NCBI GenBank assembly: GCA_934432595.1
Contig: CAKRYR010000034.1
Coordinates: 1 to 14,139, forward strand
Direction of reading: 5' to 3'
Source of the DNA: an uncultured Lachnospiraceae bacterium
GTDB taxonomy: Bacteria > Bacillota > Clostridia > Lachnospirales > Lachnospiraceae
DNA: 14,139 nt
Numbering within the stretch: position 1 is the stretch's first letter; the number at the start of each line of letters is the position of its first letter. The notes under the pieces are model-generated. The model saw only the letters and a list, made by a program, of their open reading frames with translations, was not told the origin of the DNA and did no database searches. Positions 7,701 through 14,139 of the stretch are shown one piece after another. A program made the translations under genes and the position numbers.

Positions 7701-8609
7701 ACGCATAGATTTAACTCTTTCTTTTATGCTCTCATCACATTCATTTCTTTTTCTACTTAAGCCTGAGAACTTAATACCATTTAATGCCTTGTATAAATCA
7801 CTATAACTTTCAGCTTTAAGTATAGAATTATATATGTCTAAATCACTTTGAAAATTCTCTATATATTGACTAGGTCCTACTATATCACTGCATAATTCTA
7901 ATGCATACTCTGTATCTTCTTTTACATCGTATACAATATTATATATATGTTTCTTCAAATCATTCATCCATAGACTCTTATCTAAATCCTCTATTGAGCC
8001 AAGATTAAAATTACCCTTAAGGTCATTTAACCATTCTTCTGGCCATGGATAACTCATTGAATAACCATATAAATTAAGTATTATTTCCTCTATATTCTTA
8101 TCTGTTCTAGAAGATGCATATTTTTCTATCATTTCCAAGAATTCTTTTGAACCCTCTTCATAATATTTTTCTAAAACTTCTCCTACAACATCAACTTTAA
8201 TTAATGATAATTCATTTTCATCTGCTATTCTAAATCCTGGATTTAAATCTATCTCATTAAAATAGTTCTTTATTATATTTAAGCAAAAACTATCAATTGT
8301 AGTAATATGTGCATTTCTAACTAATACCGATTGCTTTTGCAAATTAATATCTTGTGGATTTTTCATCAATTCCTTATCTATAGCCTTACCTATTCTTTCA
8401 CGCATCTCTCTTGCTGCTGCCTTGGTAAATGTCACTATTAGCAATTTGTCTACATCAACAGGGTGTGTCTTATCAGTAATCATCTGAATAATTCTCTGGA
8501 CTAACACAGCTGTTTTACCAGAGCCTGCTGCTGCAGATACTAATATATTTCTATTTCTAAGTTCTATAACTTTCTGTTGGTCTGGGGTCCATTTAATACT
8601 ATTCTTCAT
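4752..8609 (-). CDS. addA: ATP-dependent helicase/nuclease subunit A (AddA)
   Basis: AddA is the UvrD/Rep-type (superfamily 1A) helicase and nuclease subunit of AddAB, which unwinds and resects double-strand breaks for RecA-dependent repair. Visible in 1285 residues are TPDQQ (8-12), the Walker A AAGSGKT (27-33, K32), the Walker B with DEYQD (D404, E405), TIHKSKGLEFP (H817) and the arginine motif YVALTRAKEKL (R896). The C-terminal RecB-type nuclease has GIID (D1218), then VDYKTDR (D1231, K1233). All catalytic residues look intact. A strongly acidic segment (about 1040-1110, with runs such as EMEEDTQEDLDEEEM) links helicase and nuclease. The length is near the family norm. The start is ATG with GAGG at 8615-8618. 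It lies 24 bp downstream of addB, so the two subunits are translated from one mRNA. Element C follows the stop and may terminate the operon. Confidence 0.97.
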   Translation of the reverse strand: MKNSIKWTPDQQKVIELRNRNILVSAAAGSGKTAVLVQRIIQMITDKTHPVDVDKLLIVTFTKAAAREMRERIGKAIDKELMKNPQDINLQKQSVLVRNAHITTIDSFCLNIIKNYFNEIDLNPGFRIADENELSLIKVDVVGEVLEKYYEEGSKEFLEMIEKYASSRTDKNIEEIILNLYGYSMSYPWPEEWLNDLKGNFNLGSIEDLDKSLWMNDLKKHIYNIVYDVKEDTEYALELCSDIVGPSQYIENFQSDLDIYNSILKAESYSDLYKALNGIKFSGLSRKRNECDESIKERVKSMRDKGKKVISDLTKKYFYQSPEEMYIDMKESQESIHILVDITSDFHKKYAEEKEKRNILDFSDIEHYALNILVNKSNDIGEEIIEPTRVAYTLSNYYEEILIDEYQDSNYVQETLLNSISKEKFGNPNVFMVGDVKQSIYKFRMAKPELFIDKYDAYSSKDSEYQKIDLCQNFRSRQCVIDGINDIFKKIMTRKLGNIEYDDKARLYNGALYIDSEDTSKNCELIMVETKVDVDKLDNSEEFATENVSDDILGNALENDKIEFTKREMEAKAIAKRIKELVNGKDSMEVQAKDSNGESILRPAQYKDVVILLRGLNGWSEVLLDVFAEEGIPINIETRTGYFSALEIRLTLNMFKIINNPRQDIPLMAVLRSVVGGLSNEEIALVRGRTASRDLYDSIIEYKDKYSDEIAQKLEGFISKINDFRRIVPFTPIHELIRKVLADTGYYTYVYAMNDGDRRRMNLDMLVEKAIEYEKTSYKGLFNFIRFIERMVKYDIDFGEAGASNGNDNYVRVMTIHKSKGLEFPIVFLAGMGQQFNMSDTKGKILIHSEYGIAPDYIDTDLRVKCPTLMKNVIASKIKEETVAEELRILYVALTRAKEKLILTGALSDVGKKLDKYSMVFGNETETFTYNRIESAKTYFDLVIPAIMDNMGFSQVLEDYDIDQESIDYNSNMWLVNVADLNQQVKEEAAEEISKEIDKEDILNWAESEKKLFCKKLLDRLKQEKTYKYAYDDELSLKGKCSVSELKKMETVDEIEDNDDELSWDEFCGMYEEITDENGLISAEMEEDTQEDLDEEEMYVPEFIRGESTEIKANERGNAYHKVMELLDYDKVSSEDEVANQIEDFMKKGYITKEQFESINKKDIYKFVSSNIGKRIQKAKEKKLAQCEQPFVIGIPAKELFDDESKGEDNILIQGIIDLFFEEDDGIVLVDYKTDRVTKKDGETLLIERYSKQLELYKTALERMTGKTVKEKIIYSFALGKEIVL

Positions 8610-8633
8610 GCTTGCCTCTTTCTGCTAATATGA

Positions 8634-11600
8634 CTAGTCCTCTTTAGATTCTTCTATAGATTCGAATTCTGTCAAATCATCATCTAGTTGGATTTCATCT
8701 TTAGACTTTAATTTCTCAATTACTTCATCTAGTGATTTTTTATAAATCTTATGATATGAGTTATCTTCAAACTTAATATCAAAATTACATACACTAGCAA
8801 ATTCACAATAAGTACATGCACAGCTCTTATCAGCTTTATATGGATTTTTATCAATAATTCCATTCTTCATATCTGATACTTTCTCTTTAATTAGGTCACA
8901 AGTTTTCCCAATTAATAAATCAAAATCTTCCTCTGCTATTGCATTACTATTACTCTTAAAGTCCCCTTTTGCACTAATACCAAGTTTAATAACCTTTGAA
9001 TTAGCTTTAGCAATAAGATTTCCTTCTTCATCTACCATGCTTTTATCAATCTTTTCTATAACTTCCGGATTACTACTTACTATACCTTTCATCGTCAGTT
9101 TTTCCAATACACTTTTGTCTATAATGGATTTTTCTTCCAAAAAATTACCTTTAACAACTCTTAGACTATTCGCTAGTTTCTCATCTTTATCTATAAATGG
9201 GTCATCTATAGTATAGTAAAATACACCTGCTGGCTTTACATTCTTATCTTTATGCAAATTCCTCTGTCCATCTAAAGCTACACTCATATATACCATAAGC
9301 TGTAACTGTATCCCTTCATTAAACAATGAAGGGTCAAAATCCTTACTACTTGATTTATAATCAATTACTTTAACATAAGTATCATTATTTTCAGCTACAC
9401 AAGTATCAACCCTATCAATAGAACCTCTAAGTCCTATATAAGAATCATCATCTAATCTAATATTAGTAGCTTGTAAATTATCCTTTGAAGTAAAACTAAC
9501 TTCAAATCCTGTTGGTGTAAAATCTCCCTCTTTAACATGATTACACAAAGCCCATACAGTTTTTCTAGCCATTCTCTTAATTCTATTAATCATATATTCA
9601 TTTCTTTTTGAACTATATAACACCTTGCCACCATAATCTTCAACTACATTATCTACACATTTATCCATAATATTACCCTGTTCTATCTCATCTATATCAC
9701 GCCAACTTTTTCCTTGAATAATCAGCTCCTTTGAAAACATATCAAGGGTATTATGAAATATAGTACCTATATCTGGTAACTCAATTTCATAAGTCTTACG
9801 CTCTCTTAGTTTTAAACCATATCTAAGAAAATGAGCATATGCACAAGAAGCATATTTCTCAATCTCAGTAACACTCTTATCTGCATTCTTATATATAAGT
9901 TCTGCAACCGTTCTCTTAATAAACTTATCATTATTAGTATAATATGCTTCGTTTACCATCTTCTTTAGAATATCTTCATACTCTCTATTATGTCCAAACC
10001 ATACTAATAATTGTTTCCATTCATCAGACATATTCTCAATATTTTTATTACGAAGGCCTTTAGCAAAATAATCAAGTCCATGATTATTACCAATAATCTT
10101 ATCTATTTCATCTTCTATTATTTTATTTTCATATTGTAATATTTTATCATTATCTAAAGTACTTTTATCTAAAATATCACTTTCCATTACATTCTTATTA
10201 GAATCAATATTTTCTATACTATTATTTAAACACTCCATATTATTTTTTAAAAAAGTTGTGGGTAATAATTGTTCATCCCTTATCTTTAGTCCATCAATAA
10301 TCTCACTCAATTTTCCTACAAAATAAGATGGATTAATCGCCTTACCTTCTGCATCAATTCTAGCAAAACTAATTACTAACTTATCACTTGCCTTAGTTAA
10401 ATTCATATATAAATAAAACTGTTCTATAAATAATGCTTCTTTTGAATTAGGTGCTAGTTCAACACCTTTACTTGCAAGTAACTCTCTATCTAGTTCAGAT
10501 ATAATTCCACCACTTGATTTACTCTTAGGAATAACATTTTCATTACATCCTACAAAGAATAAAACATTAATATCATTTAATCTAGTTCTCTCTATATCAC
10601 CAACAACCAATTGGTCTATAGTCATAGGAATAACACCAATCTTTACGTCTTCAATACCAGCTTCAAATATTTCTAGATATTCTCGAATAGTAACTTGTTC
10701 TTCACCAAGTAAACCTACCATTTTATCAAGCAAATCCATTACTATCTTATAAACTTGCTCATATTCTTTAGCTTTTGTAAGCATATCATTTTCTACAAAA
10801 AACTCTTTATATTCCTTTATTTTTTCAAAGGACTTATTTTCCACTATATAATTATACAAAACAGTAGATAGTTCAATAACACTCATATTATCCTTCAATT
10901 TCTTTGTAAATCCAGATACCAAAGCATATATACTTTTTCTTAAGTCATTTACATGCTCAAGTACCTCTTCTCTATAAAAGCTATCCTTTGCTTTCCATTC
11001 TCGTCCCCATTGTTTTATACCCTTTTTACCAAAAGCAAGTACATAATTTTCTAAAATATCTATATCCTCATTAGAATAATCAGTCATACCAGTCCTTAAA
11101 TATCTAAAAATACTTTCATAAGAATAATTCTGTATATAAATCTCAAATAAAGCTCTAATCATTTCTACAAAAGGGTTATCCATAACACTCTTCTTATTAT
11201 CAATGAAATACGGAATATTATTAACAGTAAGTTTTTCTTCAAATAACCTTCCATAATTAGCTATATCACCTGTAACAACAGCTATTTCTCTATATCTAAG
11301 ACCTTCTTCTCTTACAAGTTTCCTTATATGTCTTACAACATACTCTACCTCTTTATCTGCATCTTCTAAAGCAAGAATCTCTATATCATCTTGTTTTGCA
11401 GAATATATTTCATGAGGATATCTGAATATATTCTGTTCTATATGTGATAGAACAGGTGAGTTCTTAAATCTTCCTACGTATTCTTTTTTAGTATCACTTA
11501 TATTATTGTTATTATTTGATTTATTATTATCATTATACGTACCCTTATCTACATCCCTATCTTCTCGTTCAATAAAATCCCTTACTATCATATCATCATC

Positions 11601-12428
11601 TATAGTGATACCATTTTCCTTAGCTATTCCCTTTATCTTATAAATAGTCTTTTTACTCATACCAAATAAAGTATAGTCCTCACCTTGTTCTATACCTTGT
11701 TCTATATTCTTCTGATTCTTTATTGCCTCTTTAGGATCAATAGTTACAGTTACAAGAACTTTCTTACATAACTTCATAAGTTTAATGAGCAACTTATATT
11801 GAATAGGTGTAAATCCTGTAAAACCATCAAAACATATTACTGCATCACGAATTATTTCCGATTCCTCAAGAACATCATATAGCTTATCTAATACCTCTTC
11901 TGCCGTAATATACCTTTCCTCAAGATATTTTTTAAATGCTTCATATACTGTATGTGTCTCTTGAAGCTTAATTTTTAAAGCTCCATCTTCTATATCATTC
12001 TCTATTTTTAATAAATCCTCTGGTGTAACACTATATTGACATAGTTCTGATATTAAAGATTTTATCTCTGAAATAAAGCCTTGTTTTTTAATGTTACCCT
12101 TAAATAACATTAGTTTATCTTCTTCCATACCAACTATTTTACGAAGTATCATATTCTTACCCGTATCATCTAATACTACTCCTGGATTTTTCCCTAATTC
12201 TTCAAATATTTTATAAGCTAGTCTTACAAAACTAAGTACATCTATATTTAATATTCCGTTATTTGGATGCATGTTTACCATGTTTTTCTGTGTCTGCAAG
12301 GTAAACTGCTCTGGAACTATTATTATATATTTCTGTTTAGGATTCTCTATTGAATCATTTATTATTGTTGAATATATTTTATGGGATTTACCTGCTCCCG
12401 AACTACCTAACACCAACTGTAAAGACAT
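8634..12428 (-). CDS. addB: ATP-dependent helicase/deoxyribonuclease subunit B (AddB)
   Basis: AddB is the second subunit of AddAB. In characterised homologues it supplies the second-strand nuclease, Chi recognition and an iron-sulphur-stabilised nuclease domain, while its helicase motors are largely inactive. The 1264-residue protein has an N-terminal Walker A, GSSGAGKS (8-15). The nuclease core shows RGSIDRVD (D1005) and VIDYKSS (D1023, K1025). The four cluster cysteines are present: C862 in YASCAYAHFLRYG, then C1205-x2-C1208-x5-C1214, with an additional C1203. A low-complexity insert with five consecutive Asn lies near residues 297-310, and another polar Asn/Asp/Lys-rich stretch lies near 740-780; both are probably surface loops. 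The start is ATG with AAGGAG at 12436-12441. Structured element B ends only about 20 bp upstream and may be part of the leader. addA follows 24 bp after the stop. Confidence 0.97.
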   Translation of the reverse strand: MSLQLVLGSSGAGKSHKIYSTIINDSIENPKQKYIIIVPEQFTLQTQKNMVNMHPNNGILNIDVLSFVRLAYKIFEELGKNPGVVLDDTGKNMILRKIVGMEEDKLMLFKGNIKKQGFISEIKSLISELCQYSVTPEDLLKIENDIEDGALKIKLQETHTVYEAFKKYLEERYITAEEVLDKLYDVLEESEIIRDAVICFDGFTGFTPIQYKLLIKLMKLCKKVLVTVTIDPKEAIKNQKNIEQGIEQGEDYTLFGMSKKTIYKIKGIAKENGITIDDDMIVRDFIEREDRDVDKGTYNDNNKSNNNNNISDTKKEYVGRFKNSPVLSHIEQNIFRYPHEIYSAKQDDIEILALEDADKEVEYVVRHIRKLVREEGLRYREIAVVTGDIANYGRLFEEKLTVNNIPYFIDNKKSVMDNPFVEMIRALFEIYIQNYSYESIFRYLRTGMTDYSNEDIDILENYVLAFGKKGIKQWGREWKAKDSFYREEVLEHVNDLRKSIYALVSGFTKKLKDNMSVIELSTVLYNYIVENKSFEKIKEYKEFFVENDMLTKAKEYEQVYKIVMDLLDKMVGLLGEEQVTIREYLEIFEAGIEDVKIGVIPMTIDQLVVGDIERTRLNDINVLFFVGCNENVIPKSKSSGGIISELDRELLASKGVELAPNSKEALFIEQFYLYMNLTKASDKLVISFARIDAEGKAINPSYFVGKLSEIIDGLKIRDEQLLPTTFLKNNMECLNNSIENIDSNKNVMESDILDKSTLDNDKILQYENKIIEDEIDKIIGNNHGLDYFAKGLRNKNIENMSDEWKQLLVWFGHNREYEDILKKMVNEAYYTNNDKFIKRTVAELIYKNADKSVTEIEKYASCAYAHFLRYGLKLRERKTYEIELPDIGTIFHNTLDMFSKELIIQGKSWRDIDEIEQGNIMDKCVDNVVEDYGGKVLYSSKRNEYMINRIKRMARKTVWALCNHVKEGDFTPTGFEVSFTSKDNLQATNIRLDDDSYIGLRGSIDRVDTCVAENNDTYVKVIDYKSSSKDFDPSLFNEGIQLQLMVYMSVALDGQRNLHKDKNVKPAGVFYYTIDDPFIDKDEKLANSLRVVKGNFLEEKSIIDKSVLEKLTMKGIVSSNPEVIEKIDKSMVDEEGNLIAKANSKVIKLGISAKGDFKSNSNAIAEEDFDLLIGKTCDLIKEKVSDMKNGIIDKNPYKADKSCACTYCEFASVCNFDIKFEDNSYHKIYKKSLDEVIEKLKSKDEIQLDDDLTEFESIEESKED

Positions 12429-12448
12429 TATTTTTCTCCTTTTCTATG

Positions 12449-12681
12449 CTAGTGACGATTTGTATATTTCTCTTTCAAGTTACGATAGAAAATATATACT
12501 TAATCATTTTCGTACACGCTCTCGCTTAGTTGTTCAACTAGCGGTACTAAAATTCGCACTTCGTTATACAACTTGTGCTCATTAAGTACCGAGATGCACA
12601 AATAGTACTCAAATTGATTATTTATATATTTTCTATATGTTTACTTAAATCTTAGAATATAAATATACAAATCTGTTTACT
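12449..12681 (-). repeat. Element B: complete structured palindromic repeat upstream of addB
   Basis: This is an imperfect inverted repeat of about 233 bp. The ends match: CTAGTGACGATTTGTATATTT (12449-12469) against the reverse of 12661-12681, sharing 13 nt (GATTTGTATATTT). A second paired block joins 12484-12515 to 12605-12637 (GATAGAAAATATATA against TATAGAAAATATATA when reversed, ending in GTAC/GTAC). The apical domain (12506-12614) corresponds to element A on the opposite strand. The addB-proximal arm shares TTTTCTATCGTAAC and AAATCGTCACT with A. No protein is encoded; an open frame crossing it on the plus strand runs antisense into addB and has no support. A TATAAT at 12687-12692 (minus strand) lies just outside the distal end, so transcription through the element into addB is possible. 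Confidence 0.75.
12506..12614 (-). ncRNA. Conserved structured core of element B (candidate folded RNA or DNA)
   Basis: Pairings in plus-strand coordinates are 12506-12515 with 12605-12614 (GTAC/GTAC plus flanking A/T pairs, two mismatches), 12542-12548 with 12585-12591 (CGGTACT/AGTACCG), 12556-12559 with 12575-12578 (GCAC/GTGC), 12563-12565 with 12570-12572 (GTT/AAC) and 12528-12531 with 12536-12539 (AGTT/AACT). The conserved AAGCGAGAGCGT lies at 12516-12527 on the minus strand. The first, second and fourth stems use different base pairs from element A yet still pair. The last stem is not clearly present in A. Whether this functions as an addB leader, an independent small RNA or a transposable-element fold is unresolved. 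Confidence 0.5.
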
Positions 12682-12772
12682 ACGATATTATAAATAAAAG
12701 TTATAATCTAATTTCTACATTCTATATTTATATCAATTTTTTAATACTCATTAAACTAATAACTATAATTAA

Positions 12773-12848
12773 AAGTATTCTAAATCAAATTAATAAATTA
12801 TATTATATTCAACTTATAGCTAAATTTTCAAGTATTCTATATCAAATT
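12773..12848. repeat. Direct repeat pair in AT-rich intergenic DNA
   Basis: AAGTATTCTAAATCAAATT (12773-12791) recurs as AAGTATTCTATATCAAATT (12830-12848), 18 of 19 identical, with start points 57 bp apart. The 15-mer TATTCTATATCAAAT inside the second copy also occurs at 4271-4285. The surrounding DNA is almost all A/T, so chance is a real possibility. I see no other structure between about 12700 and 12880. Confidence 0.4.
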
Positions 12849-12884
12849 GTAAACTATTATTTGTTAAATTTTTTTACGCTAAAA

Positions 12885-12918
12885 ATTAGAGTGTTAAAAT
12901 TGCTCTCAACACTCTAAT
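12885..12918 (-). terminator. Intrinsic terminator downstream of the rhodanese gene
   Basis: Positions 12885-12895 (ATTAGAGTGTT) pair perfectly with 12908-12918 around a 12-nt loop. On the minus strand the stem runs into TTTTTAGCG, a T-run that fits termination of transcripts from the rhodanese gene, whose stop is at 13023. The other side has no T-run. Confidence 0.65.
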
Positions 12919-13022
12919 AATTATATATTGTTTACCAAATTTTGTAAACCAAAGTATATATTCTTTTATTAATAATTGCATAACATTCAACTACATCATT
13001 CACCTATTCAGTACAGATATAT

Positions 13023-13328
13023 TTATTGACATTCAGTACAGATATTCTCAGGTACTGTACACTCATTTATAACTGACTCATATAATCTATATCCACCTGC
13101 GAGATTATAACATTCATATCCATTTCCTTGTAGTATTCTGCATGCAATATAACTACGCAAACTGCTATGACAATGAACATATACTGGCTTGTCCTTTTGT
13201 ATTTCATCAAGATATTCTCGCAATGAATCTAATGGTATATGTATAAATCCATCTATCTTTCCTCTACTAACTTCATTTTTGGTACGAACATATTCCTCTT
13301 CAATAATACTTTTCAATACCATTTTCAA
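13023..13328 (-). CDS. Rhodanese-like domain protein, possibly a detached domain of a CoA-disulfide-reductase-type enzyme
   Basis: This 101-residue protein matches a rhodanese (sulfurtransferase) domain from the second strand onward: VRTKNEVSRGKI, then HIPLDSLREYL, then the active loop VHCHSSLRSY with catalytic Cys53, then CRILQGNGYECYNLAGGYRLY. The HCHSSLRSYIACRIL and NLAGGYR wording recalls the rhodanese domain fused to the C-terminus of FAD-dependent CoA-disulfide-reductase-like enzymes. No flavoprotein sequence precedes it here. The usual Asp before VRT is Tyr, and the first strand is short or altered, so the N-terminus may be truncated. The tail (NECTVPENICTECQ) is Cys-rich. The start is TTG at 13328 with GGGAG about 6 nt upstream; an in-frame ATG is two codons later. 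A short open frame upstream (ATG ending at 13406, 27 codons) stops exactly at the TTG in another frame. Terminator at 12885-12918. Either a standalone rhodanese or a gene remnant. Confidence 0.7.
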   Translation of the reverse strand: MKMVLKSIIEEEYVRTKNEVSRGKIDGFIHIPLDSLREYLDEIQKDKPVYVHCHSSLRSYIACRILQGNGYECYNLAGGYRLYESVINECTVPENICTECQ

Positions 13329-13497
13329 TCTAGACTCCCACTGTTCTTTACAACATTACTATTTTCCTTCTCTAACCAATCTTTACTATCCATCAAAAAA
13401 TCTTCCATTCTTTTTTACATAAATAAAAATCTATTCAAAATAAACCTAATTGTAACTATTGAGCCAATAGCTGAACTATTACAACTAATTATCTAAA

Positions 13498-13526
13498 TTG
13501 TCATAAAATCTATATACCACTAATAT
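13498..13526 (+). promoter_or_regulatory. Possible promoter for the FMN-binding-like gene
   Basis: TTGTCA at 13498-13503 lies 17 bp before TAATAT (13521-13526); an overlapping TATAAT three bases later would give 20-bp spacing. It is about 35 bp upstream of the ATG at 13562. The DNA is AT-rich, so this is only a suggestion. Confidence 0.35.
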
Positions 13527-13561
13527 AATAATAAATATAACCATTATTATGGAGGCACTAT

Positions 13562-14002
13562 ATGAATAAATCAAGACTATTCGTTTTTCAACTTAAAGAA
13601 ATAATATATACATTAATGTTTATAATATTAACTATTATTTTAGTTGTCGTTTTAATAAATATGTTTGGTAAAAATCCTACTCCAAAGACTAAGGAGACAT
13701 CTACATATGAAATATCTTACAATCCTGGTATATATTCAACACAGATAAAACTAAACGACTCACCCATTGATGTTGAGGTAACCGTCGATTCCCATAATAT
13801 TAAATCCATATCTTTAAATAATCTTAGTGACACAATTACAACAATGTATCCCCTACTAGAGCCAAGTGTAGAATATATCGAAACACAACTCGCTTCTGGA
13901 ACATCTATCAACAATATAAAAATAGACGAATCAAGCCAATACACCCAGACTGTCCTCTTACAAGCTATAAAACAAAGTCTCAATAAAGCTAAAGTAAGAT
14001 AA
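13562..14002 (+). CDS. Membrane-anchored FMN-binding-domain-like protein
   Basis: This 146-residue protein has one N-terminal transmembrane segment (about 13-35, IIYTLMFIILTIILVVVLINMF) preceded by a few basic residues. It probably places the C-terminal domain outside the cell. The rest resembles the FMN_bind domain (PF04205): NPGIYSTQIKLNDSPIDVEVTVDS (54-77), then KSISL, then a helix and the closing QTVLLQAIKQSLNKAK. The Ser-Gly-Ala-Thr type motif that carries covalently bound FMN in RnfG/NqrC-like proteins is not present; the equivalent place reads DESSQYTQT (122-130). It may therefore bind flavin non-covalently, bind something else, or be structural. The start is ATG with GGAGG at 13551-13555. 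No Rnf or other electron-transfer genes lie nearby. The stop codon lies at the junction of the stem and loop of a terminator hairpin. Confidence 0.7.
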   Translation: MNKSRLFVFQLKEIIYTLMFIILTIILVVVLINMFGKNPTPKTKETSTYEISYNPGIYSTQIKLNDSPIDVEVTVDSHNIKSISLNNLSDTITTMYPLLEPSVEYIETQLASGTSINNIKIDESSQYTQTVLLQAIKQSLNKAKVR

Positions 14003-14024
14003 ACAATCTTACTCTAGCTTTATT
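13982..14024 (+). terminator. Terminator overlapping the 3' end of the FMN-binding-like gene
   Basis: Positions 13982-14000 pair with 14006-14024 (19 bp, one mismatch) around the loop AAACA. The last six codons form the left half of the stem, and the TAA stop occupies 14000-14002. The right side runs into TTATTATTTC, a moderate T-rich tail. Confidence 0.7.
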
Positions 14025-14061
14025 ATTTCAACAAATATAAATTTGTAGGCTTAGGGTATTT

Positions 14062-14139
14062 ATTCTAGGGACGATTTTGAATAAGGATTTTCTATTTAGG
14101 GTGATTTTAGAGTGACGGTATAAAAATTTTATATAGTTA
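14062..14139. repeat. Element D: palindromic repeat of the element C family, cut by the window end
   Basis: ATTCTAGGGACGATTTTG (14062-14079) is identical to the left end of element C (4601-4618). ATAAGGATTTTCTATTTA follows, matching the reversed right arm of C, and then AGTGACGGTATAAAA (14111-14125), the C apical stem. Only the left arm and half of the apical stem are inside the window. It lies just past the terminator of the FMN-binding-like gene. Confidence 0.75.

Noticed and set aside
12271..12585. Open reading frame of 104 codons on the plus strand
   Set aside because: It runs antisense through the start of addB and then across element B. It has no RBS and its composition is that of a reverse-strand shadow.
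13189..13496. Two overlapping plus-strand frames antisense to the rhodanese gene
   Set aside because: They overlap the recognisable rhodanese domain, give Ser/Phe-rich shadows and have no supporting RBS.
13717..13983. Minus-strand frame of 88 codons
   Set aside because: It is antisense to the FMN-binding-like gene, which has a strong RBS, a membrane segment and its own terminator.

Overview
The window is very AT-rich DNA with GGAGG-type ribosome binding sites. It carries luxS, an addB-addA recombination operon, a clostripain-family protease and a tiny Cys/Gly-rich protein. Together these suggest a low-GC Gram-positive anaerobe of the class Clostridia, probably Lachnospiraceae-like. The species cannot be named from the sequence alone.

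Layout. (1) 1-311 is intergenic. It holds a structured repeat (element A) and a perfect hairpin. (2) 312-521 (+) encodes a 69-residue Cys-rich protein and ends at a second perfect hairpin, which also closes a small minus-strand gene (613-786). (3) 904-3588 (-) is a two-gene unit: a membrane-anchored C11 (clostripain) peptidase followed 18 bp later by luxS. A good promoter lies at 3631-3659. (4) 3820-4582 (+) holds two small, mostly helical proteins of unknown function. (5) 4602-4736 is a long palindromic repeat (element C) between convergent genes. (6) 4752-12428 (-) is addB followed by addA, encoding the heterodimeric helicase-nuclease that processes double-strand breaks. (7) 12449-12681 is a second structured repeat (element B), directly upstream of addB. 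(8) 13023-13328 (-) is a rhodanese domain, and 13562-14002 (+) is a membrane-anchored FMN-binding-like protein. (9) The window ends inside another palindromic repeat (element D).

How the genes relate. AddA and AddB work as one enzyme and are clearly one operon. The protease and LuxS share a transcript by position, but no functional link is established. The other small genes look like independent housekeeping or accessory units.

The most unusual signal is non-coding. Elements A and B are about 11 kb apart on opposite strands. They share an apical domain in which at least three stems keep pairing through compensatory base changes, plus an invariant 12-nt motif (AAGCGAGAGCGT). This points to selection on a folded RNA or folded single-stranded DNA. 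The ends of A and B resemble the ends of palindromic elements C and D (CTAGnGACGATTT), so all four may belong to one mobile or once-mobile repeat system.
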